A DNA stretch of 9,080 nucleotides from Prevotellaceae bacterium (GTDB lineage: Bacteria > Bacteroidota > Bacteroidia > Bacteroidales > UBA932): assembly GCA_031254635.1 (NCBI GenBank), contig JAIRUB010000126.1:1-9080 (forward strand), read 5' to 3'. Positions within the stretch are counted from its first letter, which is position 1. Every line of letters begins with the position of its first letter. The position numbers were made by a program, and so were the translations under genes. This document shows, piece after piece, positions 1 to 7,070 of this stretch. The notes beneath the pieces were generated by a model. The model was given only the letters and a program-made list of their open reading frames with translations, did no database searches and was not told where the DNA came from.

Positions 1-18
1 CTTTAGAAAAACCTTTAA

Positions 19-52
19 ATTTTTCAGGCGGGATTAATCCCGCCTGAAAAAT
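19..52. repeat. 34-bp perfect palindrome upstream of the ApeA-like frame
   Basis: The two arms pair without a mismatch, centred between bases 35 and 36 in the core GGGATTAATCCC, and extend through CAGGC/GCCTG to flanking T and A runs. The T run lies 5' of the GC stem and the A run lies 3', on either strand. This is the reverse of an intrinsic terminator, which needs U residues after the stem, so I do not call a terminator. It could be a protein-binding site, a dispersed palindromic repeat, or part of a mobile-element end. The pairing is seen directly; the role is unknown. Confidence 0.85.
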
Positions 53-111
53 CAACACTTTTGACTATTAGTGAAAAATGATGCCTTTTCATCAACACTT
101 TTGACTATTAG
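51..111. repeat. Pair of 21-bp exact direct repeats, 40-bp period
   Basis: Bases 51-71 and 91-111 are identical over 21 bp (ATCAACACTTTTGAC followed by TATTAG) and are separated by a 19-bp spacer. The first copy overlaps the right end of the palindrome at 19-52 by two bases. The second ends with the in-frame TAG that closes off the ApeA-like frame. Two copies with a 19-bp spacer are too few and too short to be a CRISPR array. Possible readings are iterated binding sites, a duplicated mobile-element end, or a dispersed intergenic repeat. I cannot choose between them. Confidence 0.85.
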
Positions 112-156
112 ACCCAAAAATGCGAGATTTGTTTACCAAAATATACTTGTAGTTAT

Positions 157-1164
157 TTGTTGATAGGAAAACATTTAGCAGGCAAAGAAGACAAGGTTTT
201 TGATAAAATCAGCGTTTCGTTTCCTTGTTTTAACGATTGGTATAGGGATAATGAAATTCAGGTTGATTGTGAAGATGATTTTACAAGTACTTTCAAAACA
301 ACTAAAAATCGTAAGAATCCAAAAAAAATCCAATTAAACGAAAAGACAACTTTAACTTTAAATGGATATTCAGGCTCTTACCATATCAATCGGCATAGCA
401 GATGTTTATATGAAGAATCTTACATTGCATTAGAAAACACAGAGAAATCAAAGTTGTTTGATTTGTTAGTTGATATTGGGTGGTTTAAGGACTTTTATTC
501 TTTTACCGCAATGACAGCAATGCCATTTTCCGAAATTTACCTTTATAACAATGATGATTATGATATTGTAGACGATATTCATTATCCACCTAATCCTGTG
601 AGGTTAATTTTTGAGACAGAAGAAAAATTTGAAATAAAAGATAAATTCTCTTTTCATCATTTTTTGTTTGACTTCAAAAAAATTGAAAATAATTTTAGTG
701 CGATAATGGAAAAATGGTATGAAAAGAAAGAGAAGAGCGAGCCGATAATACAGCAGTTAATTTATAGCGTAACGTATCGCAGATTTATTAAAAGTTCCGA
801 TTTTCTCTTTGTTATTCAAGCAATAGACGGTTATTATTGTCGTTTTATTGATAGTGAAGAGAAAAAACTTGGTACTATTTTGGGGAACTTATATGAAATA
901 TATAAAGATGTTCAGATTGTTTGCAAAAATAAACCAGCCTTAAATCAAGTAATTGACTCTCGTCATTATTATTCGCATCTTGTGCCTGACGGAAAAAAGG
1001 AAAATGTTTGCAAAGGTTGGGATTTATACAGTTTGGCAGAAAGATTAAAGCCTTTGCTAATTAGTTGCATATTAACATTGATAGGTTTTGAGAACGAGGG
1101 GATAAACGAATTTTTATCAAAATATTATGAACGGAATGGAAATAATTTCTTGAAAAGCAATTAG
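157..1164 (+). CDS. 5'-truncated ApeA-like HEPN anti-phage protein, probable pseudogene remnant
   Basis: Seen: the frame is open from base 112 to the TAG at 1162-1164. The only start near its beginning is TTG at 157 (335 codons), with no ribosome binding site, and no in-frame ATG occurs for more than 100 codons. Residues 1 to about 170 resemble the later part of the ApeA N-terminal domain, opening with LIGKHLAG and then FDKISVSF and a DWY segment. The C-terminal part has FLFVIQAIDGYY, then R269-HYYS-H274, the R-x4-H signature of HEPN ribonuclease-type domains, then the helix RLKPLLISCILTLIGF. Known: ApeA proteins are single-gene anti-phage systems thought to act by abortive infection through the HEPN domain. 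Inferred: roughly 80-100 N-terminal residues are missing. Codons 112-156, before the TTG, still read like the family (CEICLPKYTCSYL), so the true gene began further upstream and was cut near base 111. The gene is far more AT-rich than the operon downstream, which suggests horizontal transfer. A short TTG-initiated product is possible but less likely than a dead remnant. Family assignment is from remembered motifs only. Confidence 0.68.
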   Translation: MLIGKHLAGKEDKVFDKISVSFPCFNDWYRDNEIQVDCEDDFTSTFKTTKNRKNPKKIQLNEKTTLTLNGYSGSYHINRHSRCLYEESYIALENTEKSKLFDLLVDIGWFKDFYSFTAMTAMPFSEIYLYNNDDYDIVDDIHYPPNPVRLIFETEEKFEIKDKFSFHHFLFDFKKIENNFSAIMEKWYEKKEKSEPIIQQLIYSVTYRRFIKSSDFLFVIQAIDGYYCRFIDSEEKKLGTILGNLYEIYKDVQIVCKNKPALNQVIDSRHYYSHLVPDGKKENVCKGWDLYSLAERLKPLLISCILTLIGFENEGINEFLSKYYERNGNNFLKSN

Positions 1165-1232
1165 ATGATAAAAATGCACTGCCCACAACGAGCGGAATTC
1201 TATGTTCACCACCAAATAAAAATGATTACCTT

Positions 1233-1299
1233 TCCTACCTTTCGCGCGAATATCCGACACAGCCTCTAACCACGTCCTGCTTCGCGCGAGATATTGTCG
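1233..1299. repeat. Imperfect direct repeat pair around TCGCGCGA, 40-bp period
   Basis: TTCGCGCGA occurs at 1241-1249 and again at 1281-1289, exactly 40 bp apart. Similarity extends outward: both copies are preceded by TCCT plus a short C-containing linker, and followed by a near-match AATATCCGAC / GATATTGTCG. The core TCGCGCGA is itself an 8-bp palindrome. These are much more GC-rich than their surroundings. A degraded dispersed intergenic repeat, present in many genomic copies, is my best reading; an attachment or recombination site is an alternative. Confidence 0.6.
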
Positions 1300-1358
1300 T
1301 AAAATTTTCTACTACTAAGGTTGTTTTGTTAAGAACGATAAAGGTAAAAATAAGGTTT

Positions 1359-1394
1359 TAACTACTATAACTACCTGTAACTACTTCTAAATAC
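1359..1394. repeat. Helically phased TAACTAC array
   Basis: TAACTAC occurs at 1359-1365, 1368-1374 and 1378-1384, followed by the one-mismatch copy TAAATAC at 1388-1394. The steps are 9, 10 and 10 bp, close to one DNA helical turn, so a bound protein would meet each unit on the same face. The array ends about 90 bp upstream of the predicted -7 element of the alpha-2-macroglobulin promoter. It may be an operator or simply low-complexity drift. Confidence 0.55.
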
Positions 1395-1458
1395 CCTTCA
1401 CCTTTTACCTTGCACCCCTTACCGTTGAATACTCTGTTGATAAGTTTTTCCTAAAGTG

Positions 1459-1490
1459 TTTAGATAATTCGCTTTGAAGACTTATTTTTG
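1459..1490 (+). promoter_or_regulatory. Predicted Bacteroidota promoter for the alpha-2-macroglobulin/pbpC operon
   Basis: TATTTTTG at 1483-1490 matches the Bacteroidota housekeeping -7 consensus TAnnTTTG at every defined position. A weak -33 candidate, TTTA at 1459-1462, lies 20 bp upstream; the consensus is TTTG or TTG at about 19-21 bp. Transcription would start near 1495-1500, giving a leader of about 60 nt before ATG 1557. Only the -7 match is strong. Confidence 0.5.
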
Positions 1491-1556
1491 TATGATTTTA
1501 TGGAATTTTGCTAAAATCTGTATCTAAATCATAAATAATATAAATAACGTAAGCCT

Positions 1557-4500
1557 ATGAAAAAATTACTCTATCTGACCGCAGTGGCGGCTTTATTGCT
1601 GCAACTGAGCGCCTGTGGCGGCGGCTCCAAAACCAAACAGGAATCAAACCCTTACATCGAAGCCTGTACCGGCGGCGTGGTGTCGGTTAATGCTACCATC
1701 AAAGTGCGATTGGTAGCAAGTTTTCTCCCTAACGATAATGCTAATGAATTAATTAAGAGTGTTTTCAAAATTTCGCCATCAGTTGATGGCGAGGCCTTTT
1801 GGGAAGATGCAGCTACCATTGGCTTTAAACCGGCCAAACAGCTAAAAAGTGGCACAGAATATAAGGTAGTATTCGATATTTCGGCTTTGTATCCCGAAGC
1901 TAAGGGCAATGATAAGAAATTTACCTTCTACTTTTCTACTATAGCGCCTTCTTTCAACTATACAATTGGGGGGTTGCGTTTGAATGAAGATGCTGCTGAG
2001 GTTGAATTTTACCTTCAAGGCGAGGTACGGCCTGCCGATTATATAGAAGATGCAAAGATAGAAGCATTACTCGAGGCTAAGGTGGATGGCAAAAAGAGCG
2101 ATGTGCACTGGGAACACGCGAACTTTTACCATACCTTTACCATCGACAAGCTGAAGCCCGCGGACAAAGCTTACAATGTGCTGCTGAAATGGAACGGCAA
2201 GCCCATAGGTTACGATTATAAAAATACCGATACCATTGCGGTGCCGGTGAAAGGCGCTTTTCAGATATTGAACGTGCAGGTAAATCAGGAAAATAATAGT
2301 GTCGACTGTTTCTTCTCTTACGCCCTTGACGCCAAACAAAAATACGCTTCCTACATTGAAGTGGGCGACATCGACAAACTGCGCTTTACCACTACCGGCA
2401 ACAAATTGACGATATTTTTGCCCTACAAACCTAAGGAAGCCGAAACCCTGCTTATACGCGAAGGTTTGAAAAGCAAAGATGGCAAAGCCTTAGCCGAAAG
2501 CTATACCGAGCGTTTGTATTTTGCAGAAATGAAACCGGAGGTTAAGTTGTTAAGCAAGGGAGTAATTATGCCTAATTCTTCAGGGCTACAGCTACCTTTC
2601 CAAGCGGTGAGCCTGAGAGCTGTAGATGTAATAATTTACCGTACCTATGAAAATAATGTGCTGCAGTTTCTGCAAGTGAATAACCTCGACGGCGAGAGTG
2701 AATTGCGCAGGGTAGCCCGTCCCATAGCAAAGAAAACCATTAGCCTGAAGACCAATAAGTCATTGGATTTGCGCCAATGGAACACCTTCTCTATTGACCT
2801 CTCATCAATTATTGCGCCTGAGCCCGGAGCTATTTATACAGTGAAAATTAAATTCAATAAGAATTATTCTATGTATTCGTCTTGCCCTGGCGCTGACCAG
2901 GATATAGATGAAAACTATATGACGAAAGATATAGACGACGAACTGCCCAGCGATAATTACTACAATACGTACTATGAGTATGACGACGATTACGATTACT
3001 ATTATACCTCCGATGACCCCTGCTCCGATTATTATTACCGCGGAAAGCGTTTTGTGTCGCAAAATATCTTGGCTTCCAACATAGGCCTGATTGCCAAACG
3101 CGGCAACGACCGCAACTATTTGGTGTTTGCTACTAATTTAGTTACTGCTGAGCCTATGAGCGCTGTGAAAGTAGTGTTTTACAACTATCAGCAACAAAAA
3201 ATAGGGGAGGGTTCTACCGGTAGTAACGGCGTGGTGCAGATAGAGCTGAAAGAAGAGCCGTACGTACTTATGGGACAAGATGGCGCACAGAAAAGCTACC
3301 TGCGGATTACCAACGAACAGTCGATTTCCTTAAGCACCTTTGATGTGTCGGGAACTTCGGTGGAAAACGGCTTGAAAGGCTTTATTTACGGCGAACGCGG
3401 CGTGTGGCGCCCGGGCGATACTTTGTTTCTGACCTTTGTGATGGAAGATCGCACCAACCGCTTGCCCAAAAGTCATCCGGTGACTTTTGAACTGTATAAC
3501 GTGCAAAATCAATTGGTGTATAAACAAGTGCGTACCGAAGGCCAAAATGGTTTCTACTGCTTTGCCTGTCCAACTGATGACGATGCGCCTACCGGCAACT
3601 GGAATGCCTACGCAAAAGTGGGCGGGGTAACCTTTAGCAAATCTCTGCGTGTAGCTACTGTGAAACCTAACCGCTTAAAGATAATTACAACCCTCGACAA
3701 TGAACCTGTGAAGGCAGGACAGGGTATCAGCGGTACCATCAATGCCAAATGGCTGCACGGTGCGCCTACAAGCGGCAACGGGGCCGATATTACTGTGCGC
3801 TTAAATCCTGTACGTACTACCTTCAAAGGATATCAAGACTATATTTTCGATGATATTACCAAACGTTTTGGCGGCAGCGAAGAAATGGAACGCTCAGGAC
3901 GCTTAGACGGAAATGGTAATATGAATTTCAATATTCCGGTAGACAATGATAATGACTACTCCGGAAAATTACGGGCATCCATTGCCATACGCGTGTTTGA
4001 AGAAGGCGGTGAATTTAGTATCGATAATTTCTCGGTTGATGTTTATCCATACAGCGCCTTTGTAGGGCTTAAAATGCCCAAAGGTATTGGTTATTATGAC
4101 CGCTTGGAAACCGATAAAGACCAAACCTTCGAAGTGATAACCTTAGATGCCGATGGCAAGCCGGTGAAGCGCGCTTTGAATGTGGCTATTTACCGCTCCG
4201 AATGGTCCTGGTGGTGGTTCTCGTCCGATGGTAATTTGGCCGACTATGCTTATAGAGTTTACGACAATGAGGTGTATTCAACAAAAGTAGCCACCAATGC
4301 CAGCGGCGTAGGCTCGTTTACTTACAAATTGACTTATCCCGATTGGGGACTTTTCTTGGTGAAGGTAACCGATCCGCAAAGCGGCCACAGCACTGTTCAA
4401 AAGATGTATATCGACTGGTGGGGCTACGGCCGCGGCGATGATAACAGCAGCGCCGGCGTTTCCGTACTTTCCTTCCGTACCGATAAGGGCAAATACAACG

Positions 4501-7070
4501 TAGGCGAAAAAGTAACAGTTACAGTGCCGTCAACCGCAGGAGCTAAACTCTTGGTAACTGTAGAAAACGGCTCTCGCGTACTTTCTTCTAACCGCGTGGA
4601 TTGCAAGGGCGATGAAACAAAAGTGGAAATAACCGCTACTGCCGAAATGACGCCTAATGCTTACATTTATGTTGCTTTAATACAACCTCACCAGCAAACC
4701 AAGAACGACCTGCCGATGCGTTTATACGGCATTATTCCTTTGATGGTGGAAGACCCTGCTACCCGCTTAGCGCCGGAAATTAACGCCCCCAATGTAATTC
4801 GCCCCGAACAATCATTCACCGTGAAAGTGAAAGAAAGCAAAGGCAAAGATATGAGCTACACCCTGGCTATTGTTGATGAAGGCTTGCTCGACCTTACCCG
4901 CTTCAAAACCCCCGACCTTTGGGAACACTTCTTCCAACGCGAGGCGCTGGGCGTGCGCACTTGGGATTTGTACAATTATGTGCTGGGCGCTTACGGTGGA
5001 AAAATCGAACAATTATTTGCCATCGGCGGTGACGATGAACTTTCGGAAAAGAAAGACGGCGAAAAGGCTAACCGCTTTAAACCTGTAGTGATGTTTGCAG
5101 GGCCATTTACACTGAAAGGAGGCAAAACTAACAGTCATAACTTTACTATCTCTAATTATGTGGGTTCAGTCCGCATAATGGTGGTGGCCGGCAATAAACA
5201 GGCTTATGGAAGTGACGAAAAAACCGTGCCTGTGCGTAGCCCGCTAATGGTGCAGGCCACCTTGCCGCGCGTGTTGGGACCGGGCGAAGAAGTAACCCTT
5301 CCGGCTACGATTTTCGCTATGGAAAAACAAGTGAAAGATGTAAAAATAGAACTGAAATTAGATGATATGTTCGAGCCTTTGGATGGCATTAACCGCAATC
5401 TGACATTTAAAGATTTGGGCGACGAAATGGTAAGATTTAAACTCAAAGTGAAGAATAAATTGGGCGTTGCACGAGTGAAAATAATTGCTACTTCGGGCAG
5501 CGAACGTGCCGAAAACACCATAGAAATAGATGTGCGGGCAGCCAATCCGCCGGTAATTGTTTCCGACGAAAAGATTGTATCCGCCAACCAATCGGCTTCC
5601 TTTGCACTGAAGATGCCGGGTATGGAAGGCACTAATTCCATACAGTTAGAAGTGTCGAGCATTCCGCCGTTGAATTTGAATAATCGTTTAGCTTACTTGA
5701 TTTCATACCCGCACGGCTGTTTGGAACAAACTACCTCCTGTGTATTTCCGCAGTTGTATTTAGGCGATGTGGTGGATATGCCCAATAGTACAAGGGAGTT
5801 GATGAAGAAGAATGTTGAAGCGGCGATAAAACGCCTGACTTACTTCGTGAAATCCGACGGCAGCTTCAGCTACTGGCCGGGCGGCGTTGGCTACGGTTGT
5901 GAGTGGACGAACAATTATGCAGGGCATTTCCTGATAGAAGCCGAACGCAAGGGCTACAAGATTCCCGGTAATATGAGAGACAACTGGATTACTTATCAGC
6001 AGAAAGCCGCCCGTAACTGGAGTGCTTCTACCGATGATAACCGCTACGGATATAACCAAAACGACTTGGTTCAAGCCTACCGCTTGTATGCGCTGGCCTT
6101 GGCTAAGAAACAGGAATTGGGCGCTATGAACCGCCTGAAAGAACGTACTGATTTGTCGATACAAGCCAAGTGGATGTTAGCAGGCGCTTATGCTTTAGCC
6201 GGCCAACCCGAGGTAGGAAAGAAAATTATTGAAGACCTGTCGGTGGACAGCAAGAGTACCTATAAAGGCTCTTCGAACACCTATGGCTCGCCCGACCGCG
6301 ATGACGCTATTACCTTGGATATTCTTACCTTATTAGGTATGAAAGAAAAAGCTTTCTTAGTAGCGCAGCGTATATCCAAAGCCATGAACAGCGATTACTG
6401 GATGGGGACGCAAACCACCGCCTACTGCTTGATGGGTATATCAAAATTTGCCCTCAGCGAAACTTCAGGCTTAAGTTTTGCCTATACCTTGGGTAATGGA
6501 AAAACAGAGTCGGTAAGCAGTAAAAAATCGGTATGGAATGTGGACTTAGGTAAGCTGGAAGGTACAGCGAACCTGAAATTCGACAATAAGGCTAACCAAA
6601 CCCTCTATGTACGTCTGACGGCTAAAGGTGTTCCTGTTCAAGGCGAAGAAGTGGCTAACGAGAAAGACTTGAAGTTGACAGTTCGCTATATGAATAACAA
6701 TGGTAGCTCCATTGATGTAAGTCGTTTGCCGCAGGGAACAGACTTCCAGGCCGAAGTGAAAATATCCAATCCCGGACAACGCGGCCACTATTCTAACTTA
6801 GCGCTGACGCAGATTTTCCCCTCCGGTTGGGAAATTATTGAAAATCGCCTCGAAGATGAAGAACGCAACGACGGCGTAACTTACCGCGATATCCGCGACG
6901 ACCGTGTACTCTCGTACTTCGACCTGCGGAGAGGTAATTCTATAACTGTGAAAGTGAAATTGCGCGCTGCTTATATCGGTAAATTCTACCTGCCCGCCGT
7001 AGCTTGCGAGGCTATGTATGACGATACTATCAATGCCAACACTACAGGCCAAAAAGTGGAAGTTTATTAA
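1557..7070 (+). CDS. Bacterial alpha-2-macroglobulin family lipoprotein
   Basis: Role: a periplasmic protease trap. A protease cuts the bait region, the protein changes shape, and a reactive thioester links covalently to the attacker. Seen: a 20-residue lipoprotein signal (MKKLL, hydrophobic core, lipobox LSAC with lipidated Cys20) fixes the ATG start. Approximate order: N-terminal macroglobulin-like and Ig-like domains 30-430; an acidic tyrosine-rich segment 447-494; the MG2-type domain from about 605 with GERGVWRPGDTL; the bait-region domain about 965-1160, including LAIVDEGLLDLTRF; the A2M domain about 1172-1255; the thioester domain about 1370-1680 with C1388-L-E-Q1391 intact; and a C-terminal MG10-like domain about 1715-1837 ending in an AMYDD segment. 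At 1837 residues it is longer than the E. coli YfhM type (about 1650) and in keeping with Bacteroidota relatives. The residues after Cys20 (GGGSKTKQE) lack the acidic cluster that usually exports lipoproteins to the cell surface here, so I infer a periplasm-facing position. It is followed directly by pbpC, its usual partner. No frameshift or internal stop is seen. Family assignment is confident; domain edges are estimates. Confidence 0.95.
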   Translation: MKKLLYLTAVAALLLQLSACGGGSKTKQESNPYIEACTGGVVSVNATIKVRLVASFLPNDNANELIKSVFKISPSVDGEAFWEDAATIGFKPAKQLKSGTEYKVVFDISALYPEAKGNDKKFTFYFSTIAPSFNYTIGGLRLNEDAAEVEFYLQGEVRPADYIEDAKIEALLEAKVDGKKSDVHWEHANFYHTFTIDKLKPADKAYNVLLKWNGKPIGYDYKNTDTIAVPVKGAFQILNVQVNQENNSVDCFFSYALDAKQKYASYIEVGDIDKLRFTTTGNKLTIFLPYKPKEAETLLIREGLKSKDGKALAESYTERLYFAEMKPEVKLLSKGVIMPNSSGLQLPFQAVSLRAVDVIIYRTYENNVLQFLQVNNLDGESELRRVARPIAKKTISLKTNKSLDLRQWNTFSIDLSSIIAPEPGAIYTVKIKFNKNYSMYSSCPGADQDIDENYMTKDIDDELPSDNYYNTYYEYDDDYDYYYTSDDPCSDYYYRGKRFVSQNILASNIGLIAKRGNDRNYLVFATNLVTAEPMSAVKVVFYNYQQQKIGEGSTGSNGVVQIELKEEPYVLMGQDGAQKSYLRITNEQSISLSTFDVSGTSVENGLKGFIYGERGVWRPGDTLFLTFVMEDRTNRLPKSHPVTFELYNVQNQLVYKQVRTEGQNGFYCFACPTDDDAPTGNWNAYAKVGGVTFSKSLRVATVKPNRLKIITTLDNEPVKAGQGISGTINAKWLHGAPTSGNGADITVRLNPVRTTFKGYQDYIFDDITKRFGGSEEMERSGRLDGNGNMNFNIPVDNDNDYSGKLRASIAIRVFEEGGEFSIDNFSVDVYPYSAFVGLKMPKGIGYYDRLETDKDQTFEVITLDADGKPVKRALNVAIYRSEWSWWWFSSDGNLADYAYRVYDNEVYSTKVATNASGVGSFTYKLTYPDWGLFLVKVTDPQSGHSTVQKMYIDWWGYGRGDDNSSAGVSVLSFRTDKGKYNVGEKVTVTVPSTAGAKLLVTVENGSRVLSSNRVDCKGDETKVEITATAEMTPNAYIYVALIQPHQQTKNDLPMRLYGIIPLMVEDPATRLAPEINAPNVIRPEQSFTVKVKESKGKDMSYTLAIVDEGLLDLTRFKTPDLWEHFFQREALGVRTWDLYNYVLGAYGGKIEQLFAIGGDDELSEKKDGEKANRFKPVVMFAGPFTLKGGKTNSHNFTISNYVGSVRIMVVAGNKQAYGSDEKTVPVRSPLMVQATLPRVLGPGEEVTLPATIFAMEKQVKDVKIELKLDDMFEPLDGINRNLTFKDLGDEMVRFKLKVKNKLGVARVKIIATSGSERAENTIEIDVRAANPPVIVSDEKIVSANQSASFALKMPGMEGTNSIQLEVSSIPPLNLNNRLAYLISYPHGCLEQTTSCVFPQLYLGDVVDMPNSTRELMKKNVEAAIKRLTYFVKSDGSFSYWPGGVGYGCEWTNNYAGHFLIEAERKGYKIPGNMRDNWITYQQKAARNWSASTDDNRYGYNQNDLVQAYRLYALALAKKQELGAMNRLKERTDLSIQAKWMLAGAYALAGQPEVGKKIIEDLSVDSKSTYKGSSNTYGSPDRDDAITLDILTLLGMKEKAFLVAQRISKAMNSDYWMGTQTTAYCLMGISKFALSETSGLSFAYTLGNGKTESVSSKKSVWNVDLGKLEGTANLKFDNKANQTLYVRLTAKGVPVQGEEVANEKDLKLTVRYMNNNGSSIDVSRLPQGTDFQAEVKISNPGQRGHYSNLALTQIFPSGWEIIENRLEDEERNDGVTYRDIRDDRVLSYFDLRRGNSITVKVKLRAAYIGKFYLPAVACEAMYDDTINANTTGQKVEVY

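Larger units (their letters stand above)
1165..1556. other. Intergenic region with short repeats and a promoter, no gene
   Basis: These 392 bases separate the ApeA-like frame from the alpha-2-macroglobulin gene. I find no convincing gene and no intrinsic terminator. The region holds a TTCGCGCGA repeat pair (1241-1289), a TAACTAC array (1359-1394) and a likely promoter ending at 1490. A 34-codon frame from ATG 1165 runs across the first of the TTCGCGCGA copies and looks fortuitous. The last 60 bases before ATG 1557 are AT-rich with no Shine-Dalgarno, as is usual in Bacteroidota. Confidence 0.7.

Noticed and set aside
19..52. Intrinsic terminator
   Set aside because: The stem is strong but the U run would lie before it, not after it, on both strands.
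51..111. CRISPR array
   Set aside because: Only two repeats of 21 bp with one 19-bp spacer, and no cas gene in the window.
128..149. Promoter for the ApeA-like frame (TTTG and TATACTTG)
   Set aside because: The -7 element has a mismatch, the spacing of about 10 bp is far too short, and the stretch reads as family-like coding sequence.
1165..1269. 34-codon frame starting at ATG 1165
   Set aside because: It is short, has no recognisable features, and its 3' half lies over the first TCGCGCGA repeat copy, so it looks like a translated intergenic repeat.
4870..5088. 72-codon + strand frame inside the alpha-2-macroglobulin gene
   Set aside because: It lies wholly within a well-supported gene in another frame and shows no independent signal.
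5204..5662. 152-codon minus-strand frame
   Set aside because: It is antisense to the A2M and thioester-flanking part of the large gene, with no recognisable domain.
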